Notes under the pieces: model-generated
The model's database searches: none
What the model was told of the DNA's origin: nothing
The model's input: the letters and a program-made list of their open reading frames with translations, nothing else
Assembly: GCF_000702445.1 (NCBI RefSeq)
Contig: NZ_JNIF01000003.1
Span: 3,534,001-3,598,000 of the forward strand
DNA from: Bryobacter aggregatus MPL3
Lineage (GTDB): Bacteria; Acidobacteriota; Terriglobia; Bryobacterales; Bryobacteraceae
Reading direction: 5' to 3'
DNA: 64,000 bases
In this document: positions 24,745 to 32,868 of the stretch, one piece after another
Numbering within the stretch: position 1 is the first letter of the stretch
How the letters are laid out: every line of letters begins with the position of its first letter
Made by a program: the position numbers and the translations under genes

Positions 24745-25618
24745 CGATTTCCTTGCGCGTCAGCGTCCGGAATCGTTCGACGCCAAATTGTTCGCAGCAG
24801 AAGCTACCCATCACACTGCCGTAGATGACGGCGCGGTGCAATTCATGAGGGTCGATGTCGCCTTGCAGATCAAATCCGCGTTCTGCCAGATAACCGGTAA
24901 AGCCGCCGGCAAAGCAATCGCCTGCACCGGTGGGATCAAAAACGCTATCCAGCAAATAGCCCGGAGCGACAAACAAGCTGTTCGGACGGAACAGCATTGC
25001 GCCGTACTCGCCTCGCTTGATCACCAGGTTCTTGGGGCCCATCGCCATGATCTTCGCTGCTGCCTTGCGCAGATTCGATTCGCCGGAAAGCAGTCTTGCT
25101 TCCGAGTCGTTGATGAGCAGGAAGTTCCAATCCGCGATGGTGGCGAGCAACTCGTCCCGGAAGTCATTGATCCAGAAGTTCATCGTGTCGCCGCCGCAGA
25201 AGCGCAGCTTGGACATCTGTTCGAAGACTTGCTTCTGGAGCGCGGGCTGGATGTTGCCGAGGAAGAGATAGGGTTGGGTTTTGTAGCTCTCGGGCAGCTT
25301 GGGCTGGAAGGTCGCAAAGACGTTGAGGTCGGTTCGCAGTGTTTCGCGATCGTTCATGTCCGCCGAGTAGACGCCCTGCCAAAAGAAGGTTTTCCCTTCT
25401 GCTACCTCGAGGCCGCTGAGATCGATTCCGCGTTCTGCCAGCAGGTCCCGATCCTCCTGCGCAAAGTCTTCGCCAACGACGGCGACGATCTTGGAATGCG
25501 TGAAATAGCTCGCCGAAAGGGCAATATAGGTGCAAGCGCCGCCGAGCATTCGGTCGATCTTGCCATGAGGAGTTTCGACTCCGTCATATGCGACGGAGCC
25601 CACAACGACTAAGGACAT
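24704..25618 (-). CDS. PfkB family sugar kinase
   Basis: A 304-aa ribokinase-fold kinase. Motifs: the N-terminal GSVAYDGVETPHG, GGACTYIALSASYF, VGEDFAQEDRDLL, and the C-terminal catalytic signature DPTGAGDCFAGGFTGYL with the base Asp. ATG 25618 is preferred to the in-frame TTG at 25621. PfkB kinases act on ribose, adenosine, fructose or related sugars; this subgroup often sits near nucleotide-sugar genes, but the substrate cannot be stated. The gene ends inside the start of the GT-C-like gene and follows the VWA gene by 24 bp. Confidence 0.9.
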   Translation of the reverse strand: MSLVVVGSVAYDGVETPHGKIDRMLGGACTYIALSASYFTHSKIVAVVGEDFAQEDRDLLAERGIDLSGLEVAEGKTFFWQGVYSADMNDRETLRTDLNVFATFQPKLPESYKTQPYLFLGNIQPALQKQVFEQMSKLRFCGGDTMNFWINDFRDELLATIADWNFLLINDSEARLLSGESNLRKAAAKIMAMGPKNLVIKRGEYGAMLFRPNSLFVAPGYLLDSVFDPTGAGDCFAGGFTGYLAERGFDLQGDIDPHELHRAVIYGSVMGSFCCEQFGVERFRTLTRKEIDGRFEEFQKFTAF

Positions 25619-25642
25619 CAATCAATTGTAGCCGAGCGCCTT

Positions 25643-26578
25643 TCAGGCCTCTGTCGCGTAGTAGCCGCGCCGGGCCTGTACTTTCAGACTACCGTCCTTG
25701 GTCTTCACTTCCACGCGCCGGAAGCCGCCGTCTCTCTTCGGATTCGTCGGGCTGTAGGCAATGGAATATTGGCTGCGCATCTCTTCCTGCAACTGTTCAA
25801 ACGCCTTATCGAGGCCGCCGCGCCGCGTGACGTCGAAAACCCGGCCGCCAGTGTCTCCAGAGAGCTTCTTCAGCGCCCCCTCGTCGCTGCCATACATGGG
25901 TTCGTAGTAGAAGAAGCTGTAGATGACGGCGTCGGAGAGATGGGATTGTTTCAATGCATCGGCCGGTTTGTAGAAGCTGCCCTGATCGGCGCCATCGGTC
26001 AGGAGGACGATCAATTTCCGGCCGGCCTCGGTCTTCAACTTTTCATCCGCTGCCAGATAGACCGCATCGAACATGCGGGTGCCGCGGGCGGTGGTTGGAA
26101 TGGGGCCCTGAGTCATAACGCGGGTGGGCCGTTGTCCCCGCAGGTCGCTGAGTCCACGCTCGAGCAGGCTTTTCGACGAGGTCAGATCCTGGACCAGGTC
26201 CAACTCGGAACCAAAGGAAATCACAAAGGCGAGATCTTTCTCTCTCAATACTTTTCGAAAGAACTCGTTGGCCGCACGCTTGCCGGTTTCGATCACGTTG
26301 TACATCGAGCCCGAGATGTCCACCAGCAGTCCGATGGTGAGAGGGAGATCGGTATCGCGCTGGAAGCGGCTGATCTCTTGCGGCTTGCCATCTTCGACAA
26401 CGGTGAAATCATCCTTGGTGAGGTTGCCCACCAGGCCACCCTGCTTGTTTCTGACTGTATAGGTAATGTTCACCAATTGAACATCCACGCGGATGACCGG
26501 GTCCTGCGCCAAGAGTAAGGGCGCGCCAGCCAGCCCTCCGATCCAGGCACGTCGCGAAAATTTATCATGGGTATTCAT
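25643..26578 (-). CDS. VWFA-related acidobacterial domain protein
   Basis: A 311-aa exported protein. The N-terminus has a twin-Arg-like SRRAWIGGLAGAPLLLAQ. A beta-sandwich presentation domain (VDVQLVNITYTVRNKQGG, LTKDDFTVVEDGKPQEI) is followed by a VWA domain with the MIDAS DISGSM near residue 93 and LIVLLTDGADQ. This architecture is a hallmark of acidobacteria. Likely a surface or periplasmic adhesion or scaffold protein; the partner is unknown. ATG 26578 is chosen; the frame is open to GTG 26599. Its first base abuts the AlkA start on the opposite strand. Confidence 0.88.
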   Translation of the reverse strand: MNTHDKFSRRAWIGGLAGAPLLLAQDPVIRVDVQLVNITYTVRNKQGGLVGNLTKDDFTVVEDGKPQEISRFQRDTDLPLTIGLLVDISGSMYNVIETGKRAANEFFRKVLREKDLAFVISFGSELDLVQDLTSSKSLLERGLSDLRGQRPTRVMTQGPIPTTARGTRMFDAVYLAADEKLKTEAGRKLIVLLTDGADQGSFYKPADALKQSHLSDAVIYSFFYYEPMYGSDEGALKKLSGDTGGRVFDVTRRGGLDKAFEQLQEEMRSQYSIAYSPTNPKRDGGFRRVEVKTKDGSLKVQARRGYYATEA

Positions 26579-27175
26579 ATGGAAGAAGTTCTCCGGCACT
26601 TGCGTCGTAACGATCCGATTCTAAAGGCTCTCATCGCGAAAGTTGGACCCTGCGCGATGACCTATCATGCGCCAACCTTCCACGCTCTGGCGAGGGCCAT
26701 AGTGTATCAACAGCTCAGCGGGAAGGCTGCTGCTACCATTTTCAGACGCTTTCAGGATTCGTGTGGGGTACGCACTCTCAATCCCCATGCAGTGCTTGCC
26801 GTAGAAGAGGAGCGGATGCGCGCCGCCGGACTGTCCGGCCAGAAGGCTCGCTATATTCGCGACTTGGCTGAGAAGACTGCCACGGGGCTGGTCCGCTTTG
26901 GGCGCCATAAGAAGATGAGCGACGAAGAGGTCATCGCCGAACTCACGCAGGTGAAGGGAATCGGAGTCTGGACCGTCCAGATGTTTCTGATGTTTGCGCT
27001 CCAGCGTCCCGATGTCTTTCCGGTGCTCGATCTCGGGGTACGCACGGGCATGCAGCGCCTCTACGGAATTGATGCGAAGGCCAAGCATCCGGACTACGAA
27101 GCACTTGCTGAGAGGTGGAAGCCTTACCGGAGCCTGGCGTCCTGGTATCTGTGGCGCAGTCTGGAGATGAAGTAA
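26579..27175 (+). CDS. DNA-3-methyladenine glycosylase II family (AlkA-like HhH-GPD)
   Basis: A 198-aa base-excision repair enzyme: YHAPTFHALARAIVYQQLSGKAA, then the helix-hairpin-helix LTQVKGIGVWTVQMFLMF and the catalytic Asp in PVLDLGVRTGM. It excises alkylated purines from DNA. Shorter than E. coli AlkA (282), lacking the N-terminal TBP-like domain, as is common in bacterial short forms. ATG 26579 is used; ATG 26567 would add four residues and overlap the divergent VWA gene. No clear SD precedes either. Confidence 0.9.
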   Translation: MEEVLRHLRRNDPILKALIAKVGPCAMTYHAPTFHALARAIVYQQLSGKAAATIFRRFQDSCGVRTLNPHAVLAVEEERMRAAGLSGQKARYIRDLAEKTATGLVRFGRHKKMSDEEVIAELTQVKGIGVWTVQMFLMFALQRPDVFPVLDLGVRTGMQRLYGIDAKAKHPDYEALAERWKPYRSLASWYLWRSLEMK

Positions 27176-27206
27176 TGTTCGTATTTGATTGCTAACTTAG
27201 AATCAA

Positions 27207-27575
27207 ATGCGGAAAATCACACTTACTCTAGTTAGCGCTTTGCTCTTGAGCACGGCGATCTTCGCTTTCCAGGCAACCACGCCCGCTACCCCCACTGCGC
27301 CTGCCGCCGCGGCAAAGAAAGTGAAACCGGCCGCCACTCCAGCACAGACTCCGGAACAGATTGCCGATGCCAAGTCGAAAGGCATGGTCTGGGTCAATCT
27401 CGGAACCGGTGTCTATCACAAAGAGGGTGAATTCTATGGCCACACCAAGAGTGGGCAGTTCATGAGTGAAGCCGATGCTCAAAAAGCAGGCTATCGCGCC
27501 GCCAAGGAACCAATGGCGAAAAAGATGAAGGCCGACAAAATGATGCCGGCTGCGCCCGCCGCTGTGAAGAAATAG
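27207..27575 (+). CDS. Small secreted protein with a low-complexity linker and YHKEGEFYGHT...GYR motif
   Basis: A 122-aa exported protein: signal peptide MRKITLTLVSALLLSTAIFAFQ, an Ala/Pro/Thr/Lys-rich linker (residues 23-50), a compact module VWVNLGTGVYHKEGEFYGHT with SEADAQKAGYRAAK (residues 61-98), and a Lys/Ala/Pro tail. The module resembles the small domain found in secreted nucleases and Ada-like metal-binding segments, here without the cysteines. Function unknown; an extracytoplasmic binding role is only a guess. Confidence 0.75.
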   Translation: MRKITLTLVSALLLSTAIFAFQATTPATPTAPAAAAKKVKPAATPAQTPEQIADAKSKGMVWVNLGTGVYHKEGEFYGHTKSGQFMSEADAQKAGYRAAKEPMAKKMKADKMMPAAPAAVKK

Positions 27576-27586
27576 CGACTTTAGTC

Positions 27587-27600
27587 CACAGTTTACTGTG
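27587..27600. promoter_or_regulatory. Palindrome upstream of the collapsed mazEF remnant
   Basis: CACAGTTTACTGTG is an inverted repeat with 5-bp arms, 17 bp before the antitoxin start codon. Toxin-antitoxin operons usually carry such an operator, so it may be the remains of one. Confidence 0.3.
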
Positions 27601-27617
27601 TGTCATGCTGTGGGTAA

Positions 27618-27931
27618 ATGCAGACAATCCAAGTGGTGCTCGAGCTTGAGCTGCTGCAGGAGGCGGATCAGGCTGCCAAGAAGCATCACATGCACCGCTC
27701 TGCCCTGATCCGGGATGCGCTCCGGCTGCACCGATTACCTCGACGGTCCGGTCTGTGGGGTCTGAAGTTTTTCTGGATGAACTCGATGGCATGAAAGGGC
27801 CCTGCGCGATCAACTTGCATCACATCTTAACCGTCCCGAAAGATCGATTAGGGAAACGGTTGGGACGCCTTTCGCCTGAAGTGGAAGGCAAGCTTTGCTC
27901 CGCCCTCCGCTTCGTGCTCGGCTGTGACTAG
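27618..27931 (+). pseudogene. Collapsed mazEF-type toxin-antitoxin operon (internal deletion)
   Basis: ATG 27618 opens a ribbon-helix-helix antitoxin N-terminus (MQTIQVVLELELLQEADQ, then HRSALIRDALRLH) that runs out of homology after about 38 codons and stops at 27792-27794. In another frame, from about 27730 to TAG 27929-27931, the C-terminal part of a MazF/PemK toxin is readable: TSTVRSVGSEVFLDELDGMK, GPCAINLHHILTVPKDRLGK and CSALRFVLGCD. Both the antitoxin tail and the toxin N-terminus, with its RNA-binding strands, are missing, so a deletion near 27725-27735 joined the two genes. The toxin should be inactive. The last bases overlap the convergent monooxygenase stop. Confidence 0.7.
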
Positions 27932-28248
27932 CGGCCGAACTCATAGTTATACTCGACCTTCGCCACGCGCACGGTATAGCTTGCATACCACTGTTCTTTC
28001 CCCAGACGCTGGGCCTGTTGGTGTTCGAGCTGCGCCTTCCAGGCATGGATGTCTGCGAGGTTTTGCCAATAGGAGACCGTGATGCCCACTTCGCTGCGGG
28101 CGGAATCGATCCCCAGATAGCCCGGTTGTGCGCTTCCCAGCTTCTCCATCTCCTCTGCCATCGCGCCGTAGCCGTGATCGCCCTCATGACGCAGACTGGT
28201 GAAGATGACGGCATAATACGGAGGCTCAAAAATTGGCGAAAGTGTCAT
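27928..28248 (-). CDS. Antibiotic biosynthesis monooxygenase (ABM) domain protein
   Basis: A 106-aa cytoplasmic protein with the dimeric alpha+beta ABM fold: YYAVIFTSLRHEGDHGYGAMAEEMEKLGSAQPG, then YWQNLADIHAWKAQLEH and WYASYTVRVAKVEY. Relatives act as cofactor-free monooxygenases or heme-binding stress proteins. The function cannot be set from sequence. Divergent from gcvT by 36 bp. Confidence 0.82.
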   Translation of the reverse strand: MTLSPIFEPPYYAVIFTSLRHEGDHGYGAMAEEMEKLGSAQPGYLGIDSARSEVGITVSYWQNLADIHAWKAQLEHQQAQRLGKEQWYASYTVRVAKVEYNYEFGR

Positions 28249-28284
28249 ACCCTAAGTTTGCTAGATTGAGGATTCCAGGAACAA

Positions 28285-29376
28285 ATGAGCGATAGCGCGG
28301 CCTTGCTGACAACCCCCCTCAACGCGACCCATCGCCGGCTTGGGGCAAAGATGGTGGATTTTGGCGGATGGGACATGCCTGTGCAGTATAAGGGCATCCT
28401 TGACGAGCACCGGGCGGTCCGTACGGGCGTCGGCGTTTTTGACGTCAGCCACATGGGAGAGCTGGTGATTCGTGGTCCACAGGCTCTTGATCTCGTGAAC
28501 TGGATCGCAACGAACGATGCCTCCAAGCTCAAGACCGGCCAGGTGCAATACAGCGCTCTGCTCTATGAACATGGCGGCTTTGTCGACGATATTCTCGTCC
28601 ATAAGGTATCGGACGACGAGTACTTCATCTGCGTCAATGCTTCGAATCAGGAGAAGGACTTCGACCACATCGCCGCGGAAGATCACTTCCAGGCGACGGT
28701 GGAGAACGCCGGAGCCCGCTACGCGCAGATCGCCATTCAGGGCCCGAAGGCCGTCGAACTCTGCCAGCGCCTCACCACGACCCTACTTGAGCCGATTCGT
28801 TATTACTGGTTTACGGACGGGGAATTTGCTGGTGTTCCAGCCCGCATCGCTCGTACCGGCTACACCGGTGAAGACGGCTTTGAGGTCTATGTGAGTCCTG
28901 AAGATGCATCCACTGTTTGGGATGCTGTCTGTAGTCTTGGGGCGCAACCCTGTGGTCTTGGCGCGCGCAATACACTTCGCCTTGAGGCGAAGATGGCGCT
29001 CTATGGCCACGAGATCGATGCCACACTTTCGCCCTTTGAAGCCGATCTCGCTTGGATGGTGAAGATGGACAAGCCGAACTTCATTGGCAAGCGTGCGCTC
29101 GAGAAGCAGAAAGCGGCTGGCATCCACCGCAAACTTGTTGGTTTTGAGATGGTTGGCCGCGGCATTGGCCGTGACGGCTATGAAATTGAGATCGACGGCG
29201 AGAAGGCCGGCTGGGTCACCAGCGGCGGCCCCGCCCCGACACTCGGTAAGAATATCGGGCTCTGCTACCTGCCCATTGCCCATGCAGTACCCGGTCAGAA
29301 GATCAACGTCATCATCCGCGGAGTTGGCGTGGAAGCAGTGACCGTCCCCACACCTTTCTACAAGAGAGCCAAATAG
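28285..29376 (+). CDS. gcvT: Aminomethyltransferase, glycine cleavage system T protein
   Basis: A 363-aa protein transferring the methylene group from the aminomethyl-lipoyl H protein to tetrahydrofolate, releasing ammonia. Signatures: FGGWDMPVQYKGILDEHRAV, VFDVSHMGE, the folate-binding TGYTGEDGFEVYV, GLGARNTLRLEAKMALYGHE and WVTSGGPAPTLGKNIG. SD AGGA precedes the ATG. gcvH follows after 3 bp; gcvP is not in the window. The 36-bp upstream gap is too short for a glycine riboswitch. Confidence 0.97.
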   Translation: MSDSAALLTTPLNATHRRLGAKMVDFGGWDMPVQYKGILDEHRAVRTGVGVFDVSHMGELVIRGPQALDLVNWIATNDASKLKTGQVQYSALLYEHGGFVDDILVHKVSDDEYFICVNASNQEKDFDHIAAEDHFQATVENAGARYAQIAIQGPKAVELCQRLTTTLLEPIRYYWFTDGEFAGVPARIARTGYTGEDGFEVYVSPEDASTVWDAVCSLGAQPCGLGARNTLRLEAKMALYGHEIDATLSPFEADLAWMVKMDKPNFIGKRALEKQKAAGIHRKLVGFEMVGRGIGRDGYEIEIDGEKAGWVTSGGPAPTLGKNIGLCYLPIAHAVPGQKINVIIRGVGVEAVTVPTPFYKRAK

Positions 29377-29379
29377 CGC

Positions 29380-29757
29380 ATGTATCCAGAGAATTACTCC
29401 TACACCAAAGAACACGAATGGGTCCTCGTCGACGGAGACACGGGCACCATCGGGATTACCGACCATGCGCAGAGCGAACTCGGCGACATCGTATATGTTG
29501 ACCTGCCCAAGGTCGGAACCGCGATTGCCCAGCACACCACCTTCGGGAGCGTCGAGAGCGTGAAGGCCGTGAGCGACATCTATTCTCCCGTCAGCGGTGA
29601 GATCATCGCGATCAATGAAAGCCTTTCCACTGCGCCCGAAAAGCTAAATTCCGATCCCCACGGCGACGCCTGGCTGGTGAAGGTGAAGCTAAAGGACCTG
29701 AGTGAGATTCCAGGTCTGATGAGCGCGGCGGATTATAAAAAATACGTCGGCGCCTGA
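29380..29757 (+). CDS. gcvH: Glycine cleavage system H protein
   Basis: A 125-aa lipoyl carrier protein shuttling the aminomethyl intermediate. YTKEHEWVLVDGDTGTIGIT opens the hammerhead fold, and the lipoylation Lys is in FGSVESVKAVSDIYSPVSGE near residue 64. The C-terminus DAWLVKVKLKD is typical. Directly downstream of gcvT; the following gene begins 1 bp after its stop. Confidence 0.97.
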   Translation: MYPENYSYTKEHEWVLVDGDTGTIGITDHAQSELGDIVYVDLPKVGTAIAQHTTFGSVESVKAVSDIYSPVSGEIIAINESLSTAPEKLNSDPHGDAWLVKVKLKDLSEIPGLMSAADYKKYVGA

Positions 29758-29758
29758 T

Positions 29759-31633
29759 GTGCTTCGTGACCTCCTAATTCTTCTCGCCCTCGTGATCGCG
29801 CTGCGTGCGCCCTTTCTTACGCAGCCGATCCAGGGCGATGACATTTATTACCTTGAAGGCGCGCAGTATGCGCAGACCGATCCTGGGCATCCCCACCACG
29901 CCCGCTATCTCTTTCAGGGCCGCATGGTGGACATGCGTGGCCACCCCCATCCTCCGCTGAACGCCTGGATTCTGGCGGGATTGCTTGCCGCCGTAGGCGA
30001 GGTGAAGGAGATTCCCTTCCATGCGGCGTATGCGATTTTTTCTTATTTCGCTTTGATCGGAATGTATCTGCTGGCCCGGCGCTTTACGGCCCGGCCGCTG
30101 TTGGCGTGCGCTCTCTTTGCGGTGGTTCCAGCCTTTTTCGTCAATGGCAATTCCTTGGAGAGCGACATCCCGTTTCTTGCGTTCTGGATGTTGGGCATCG
30201 CCTTTTTTTATGAGGCGCTCGAACGCAAGAGCAGCCGTTGGTTACTGCTCTCGATCCTTCCGCTCTCGCTGGCCGGCCTGGCCGCCTACCAGAGTGTTTT
30301 TGCGATCCCGATTCTCTGGTTCCTGACTGGCAGAAAACGCCCGATCTGGTTTGGCGCCTATTGCGCCGCGCTTGCTCCCGCGATTGTCCTTGGGCTGTAC
30401 AACATTGTGGAGGCCTCAGGAGGAGCTGCTCCGCCCCTGCAGGTGACTGCGGGATATTTCAAGGAATACGGTCTCCAGCAACTCTCGGCCAAAATTCGCA
30501 ACGCTGAAGGTCTCTCCGGCCATCTTGGCTGGATGGTGTTTCCCTTACTTCCGATCCTCGCCTTCCGCAGTCTCTGGATGTGCGCCGCGCTGCTCTGGGT
30601 TGTGGTGGCGCCGAACCCCCTGTATGTAATGGGCGTGGCGGCCTCGATTGGCCTGCTCACCCAGGAGACTCGCAAGTATGGCTGGTGGCCGCAGCTTTTC
30701 TTTGCGGGCTCGCTTGTGCTCTTCTTTGCCGGCTCGGCACGCTATCTGCTGCCGATGGCGGCGCCGATTGTCCTGATGACCGTGGCGAAACTCGAAGACC
30801 GCCCCTCCTGGCTCTATGGCGGACTGGTTGCGAATCTGATCCTTGGCTTTTGTCTTGCCTGGAGCAACTACCAGCATTGGGCCGGCTATCGCGATTTTGT
30901 TGCGGCGCACGCTTCGGAGATTCGTAGCCAGCGGGTGTGGGTGAACGGGGAGTGGGGGCTGCGATTCTATGCCGAGTCCCTGGGGGCGTTGCCGCTTGCG
31001 CAAGGGCAGGCGATTCGTCCGGGGGACTTGATTCTGACTTCGGAGCTGGGATACCCGATTCCTTTCACGGTGGGCGGTGGACAACTCGTCAATCTAGCGA
31101 AGCAGGACATCATTCCAACTTTGCCCTTCCGGCTGATCGGGCTCAACTCGCACAGTGGCTACTCGACGGTCTCTGCTGGTGTGCTGCCTTTTGATTTCAA
31201 TCGGGGGCCGGTGGATCGCGTGCGTCTGGAGCGGGTCATCGAGTCGAAGCCTACGTTGTCCTATATAACGATGGGCGATCCCAATGCGGAGCGTCATATC
31301 TTAAGCGGCGCCTATCAGTTGGAAGAGCAGCGCTACCGCTGGATTGGGCAACAGGCTCGCCTGATCCTACAGCCACAGAAAGCGACCAATGACCTCTCGG
31401 CGACTGTCTACATTCCTGATATCGCCAAGGCTCGCAAGATCCGTCTCGAGTGGAACGGCAAGCTGGCAGTGGAACAGGTTTTCGATCAGCCCGGTCTCTA
31501 CACGGTGACCGCCAAGGATCTTGCCACTGGCATTGCCGATGGCATTCTTACGATCGAGTGTGACGCTGTGTTTCAGGCTCCTGGCGACACGCGCGAGCTA
31601 GGCGTGATTCTGCAGGAAGCCGGTCTTCGCTAG
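29759..31633 (+). CDS. Large membrane glycosyltransferase-like protein (GT-C/ArnT-like)
   Basis: A 624-aa protein with about ten hydrophobic segments in the first 370 residues and a large soluble C-terminal domain. The first extracytoplasmic loop carries PIQGDDIYYLEGAQYAQ, the Asp-Asp placed as in GT39/PMT-type enzymes, and NGNSLESDIPFLAF follows. It probably transfers sugars from polyprenyl carriers on the periplasmic side; acceptor unknown. The start is GTG 29759, 1 bp after the gcvH stop, so it is likely translated with gcvTH by read-through. Its last 36 bp overlap the convergent GT9 gene. Confidence 0.78.
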   Translation: MLRDLLILLALVIALRAPFLTQPIQGDDIYYLEGAQYAQTDPGHPHHARYLFQGRMVDMRGHPHPPLNAWILAGLLAAVGEVKEIPFHAAYAIFSYFALIGMYLLARRFTARPLLACALFAVVPAFFVNGNSLESDIPFLAFWMLGIAFFYEALERKSSRWLLLSILPLSLAGLAAYQSVFAIPILWFLTGRKRPIWFGAYCAALAPAIVLGLYNIVEASGGAAPPLQVTAGYFKEYGLQQLSAKIRNAEGLSGHLGWMVFPLLPILAFRSLWMCAALLWVVVAPNPLYVMGVAASIGLLTQETRKYGWWPQLFFAGSLVLFFAGSARYLLPMAAPIVLMTVAKLEDRPSWLYGGLVANLILGFCLAWSNYQHWAGYRDFVAAHASEIRSQRVWVNGEWGLRFYAESLGALPLAQGQAIRPGDLILTSELGYPIPFTVGGGQLVNLAKQDIIPTLPFRLIGLNSHSGYSTVSAGVLPFDFNRGPVDRVRLERVIESKPTLSYITMGDPNAERHILSGAYQLEEQRYRWIGQQARLILQPQKATNDLSATVYIPDIAKARKIRLEWNGKLAVEQVFDQPGLYTVTAKDLATGIADGILTIECDAVFQAPGDTRELGVILQEAGLR

Positions 31634-32407
31634 CGCGGCGTCGAGGACATACTCGACATGGAGTGCGTCGAGATCGCCTCGGTCCAGCACCTGGACCCGC
31701 TCGCCGCGTGGCGCCCAGACCTGCGTTTCGGAGGCGCCAAACAGCGCCAGTACATTTGCTCCGCAAGCCGCCGCCAGATGTGTGATGCCCGAGTCATTGC
31801 CAATGTAGAGCGACGCACCCGCGAGAAAACGGCCCAGCTCGGCGAGGTTGCTAACCACCTTGGCTCCTGGCAGTACTTGATGAGGCGCCACGACGAAAAT
31901 GACAGCCCGGCCAGAGGCTTCCAGCCAGCGGGCCAGCTTCTGGTAGTTCTCGAGGAGCCAGTTCTTCTTCGCACTTCCGCTGAAGGGATGGATCACGACC
32001 AGCCGGTGCGGCTGAGGCTGGACTTCAATTTTGGGAAGGGCAGGGACAGGAGCTCCTACCTGCGCCGCGAAGAAATCGGCAGCATGGAGACGGGCATCCG
32101 GTGGCAGGGCTTCGCAGTAGCGGACTCGCGGGTGCATTCCGGAAAGGGCCGCACGGAACTCCTCGCGATTGCTGCCATACCAGGTGACGATTTCATCGAA
32201 GCTCTGGATCCGCTCGATCAACCCGGCTGCCGGCTGGGCGACACCCAGCAGTCCAATTCCGCTTGTCTCAATGCTGAGAGTTTCGTAAGGCAACAACGGC
32301 AACACCTCCGCCCGGGCCCAAACTGCAGTGGGCTTCAAATGATGGAGGGCAGGGAAGCCGAGAATGGAATCCCCAATGCCACCGGGACGGATGGCGAGCC
32401 GTCTCAC
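31598..32407 (-). CDS. Glycosyltransferase family 9 (heptosyltransferase-like)
   Basis: A 269-aa cytoplasmic GT-B enzyme: N-terminal RRLAIRPGGIGDSILGFPAL (GDxxL motif) and C-terminal donor-binding VIHPFSGSAKKNWLLENYQKLA plus YIGNDSGITHLAAACG. GT9 enzymes add heptose or related sugars to lipid A-core. It is shorter than Waa enzymes (about 350) because the first lobe is reduced. The start is GTG 32407, overlapping the stop of the DsbD-N gene as GTGA. An outer-membrane glycan role is inferred. Confidence 0.85.
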   Translation of the reverse strand: MRRLAIRPGGIGDSILGFPALHHLKPTAVWARAEVLPLLPYETLSIETSGIGLLGVAQPAAGLIERIQSFDEIVTWYGSNREEFRAALSGMHPRVRYCEALPPDARLHAADFFAAQVGAPVPALPKIEVQPQPHRLVVIHPFSGSAKKNWLLENYQKLARWLEASGRAVIFVVAPHQVLPGAKVVSNLAELGRFLAGASLYIGNDSGITHLAAACGANVLALFGASETQVWAPRGERVQVLDRGDLDALHVEYVLDAALAKTGFLQNHA

Positions 32408-32868
32408 CGAACGTCGGCAGTGATGCGGACTTCGAGCGTCTTCGGCGCGAGGCACGCCTTATCGCTGCAGGCCTGATAGCGCAGCTTGCCAAGCAAGACA
32501 TGCATCTGCGGCTCGAGATTGGCTGGAGCCTTCACGGTGAGGGCCACTTCAAAGTTGCCCGTCAGCACGTTCAACGGCTTTTCAGAGAAGGTATATTTTT
32601 CGTCGTGCCCCACCGGGTACTTCACGGTCTCGACGATGAGCGGATCGCTTGCCAGCGTCATGCGCAACGGGATCAGGTAATCCTCGTGCGGCTTATTCGA
32701 GTTGACGTGATAGCCTGGCTCAATCTTGGCTTGCAGCTTGATCGTTGCGCTCTGGCCGCGCTGGATCACGATCTTCTGCGGCGGTTCGACCGAGACCGGA
32801 TTGATGCCTTGCGCAAAGAGGCTATTGAGCAGCAGGGGCGCCAAGCAGCGCAAGAATGTCTTTTTCAT
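32404..32868 (-). CDS. DsbD N-terminal domain-like exported protein
   Basis: A 154-aa protein with signal peptide MKKTFLRCLAPLLLNSLFAQ and an nDsbD-like immunoglobulin fold ending in YQACSDKACLAP, matching the two redox cysteines of nDsbD (C-x4-C here). The transmembrane and C-terminal thioredoxin domains of full DsbD are absent. The TlpA gene upstream overlaps it by 47 bp, so the two may pass electrons to each other. ATG 32868 is preferred; codons upstream to 32994 lie within the TlpA gene. Confidence 0.82.
   Translation of the reverse strand: MKKTFLRCLAPLLLNSLFAQGINPVSVEPPQKIVIQRGQSATIKLQAKIEPGYHVNSNKPHEDYLIPLRMTLASDPLIVETVKYPVGHDEKYTFSEKPLNVLTGNFEVALTVKAPANLEPQMHVLLGKLRYQACSDKACLAPKTLEVRITADVR

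Noticed and set aside
28249-28284. A glycine riboswitch before gcvT
   Set aside because: Only 36 bp separate it from the divergent ABM gene, too short for the aptamer, and no such structure is seen.
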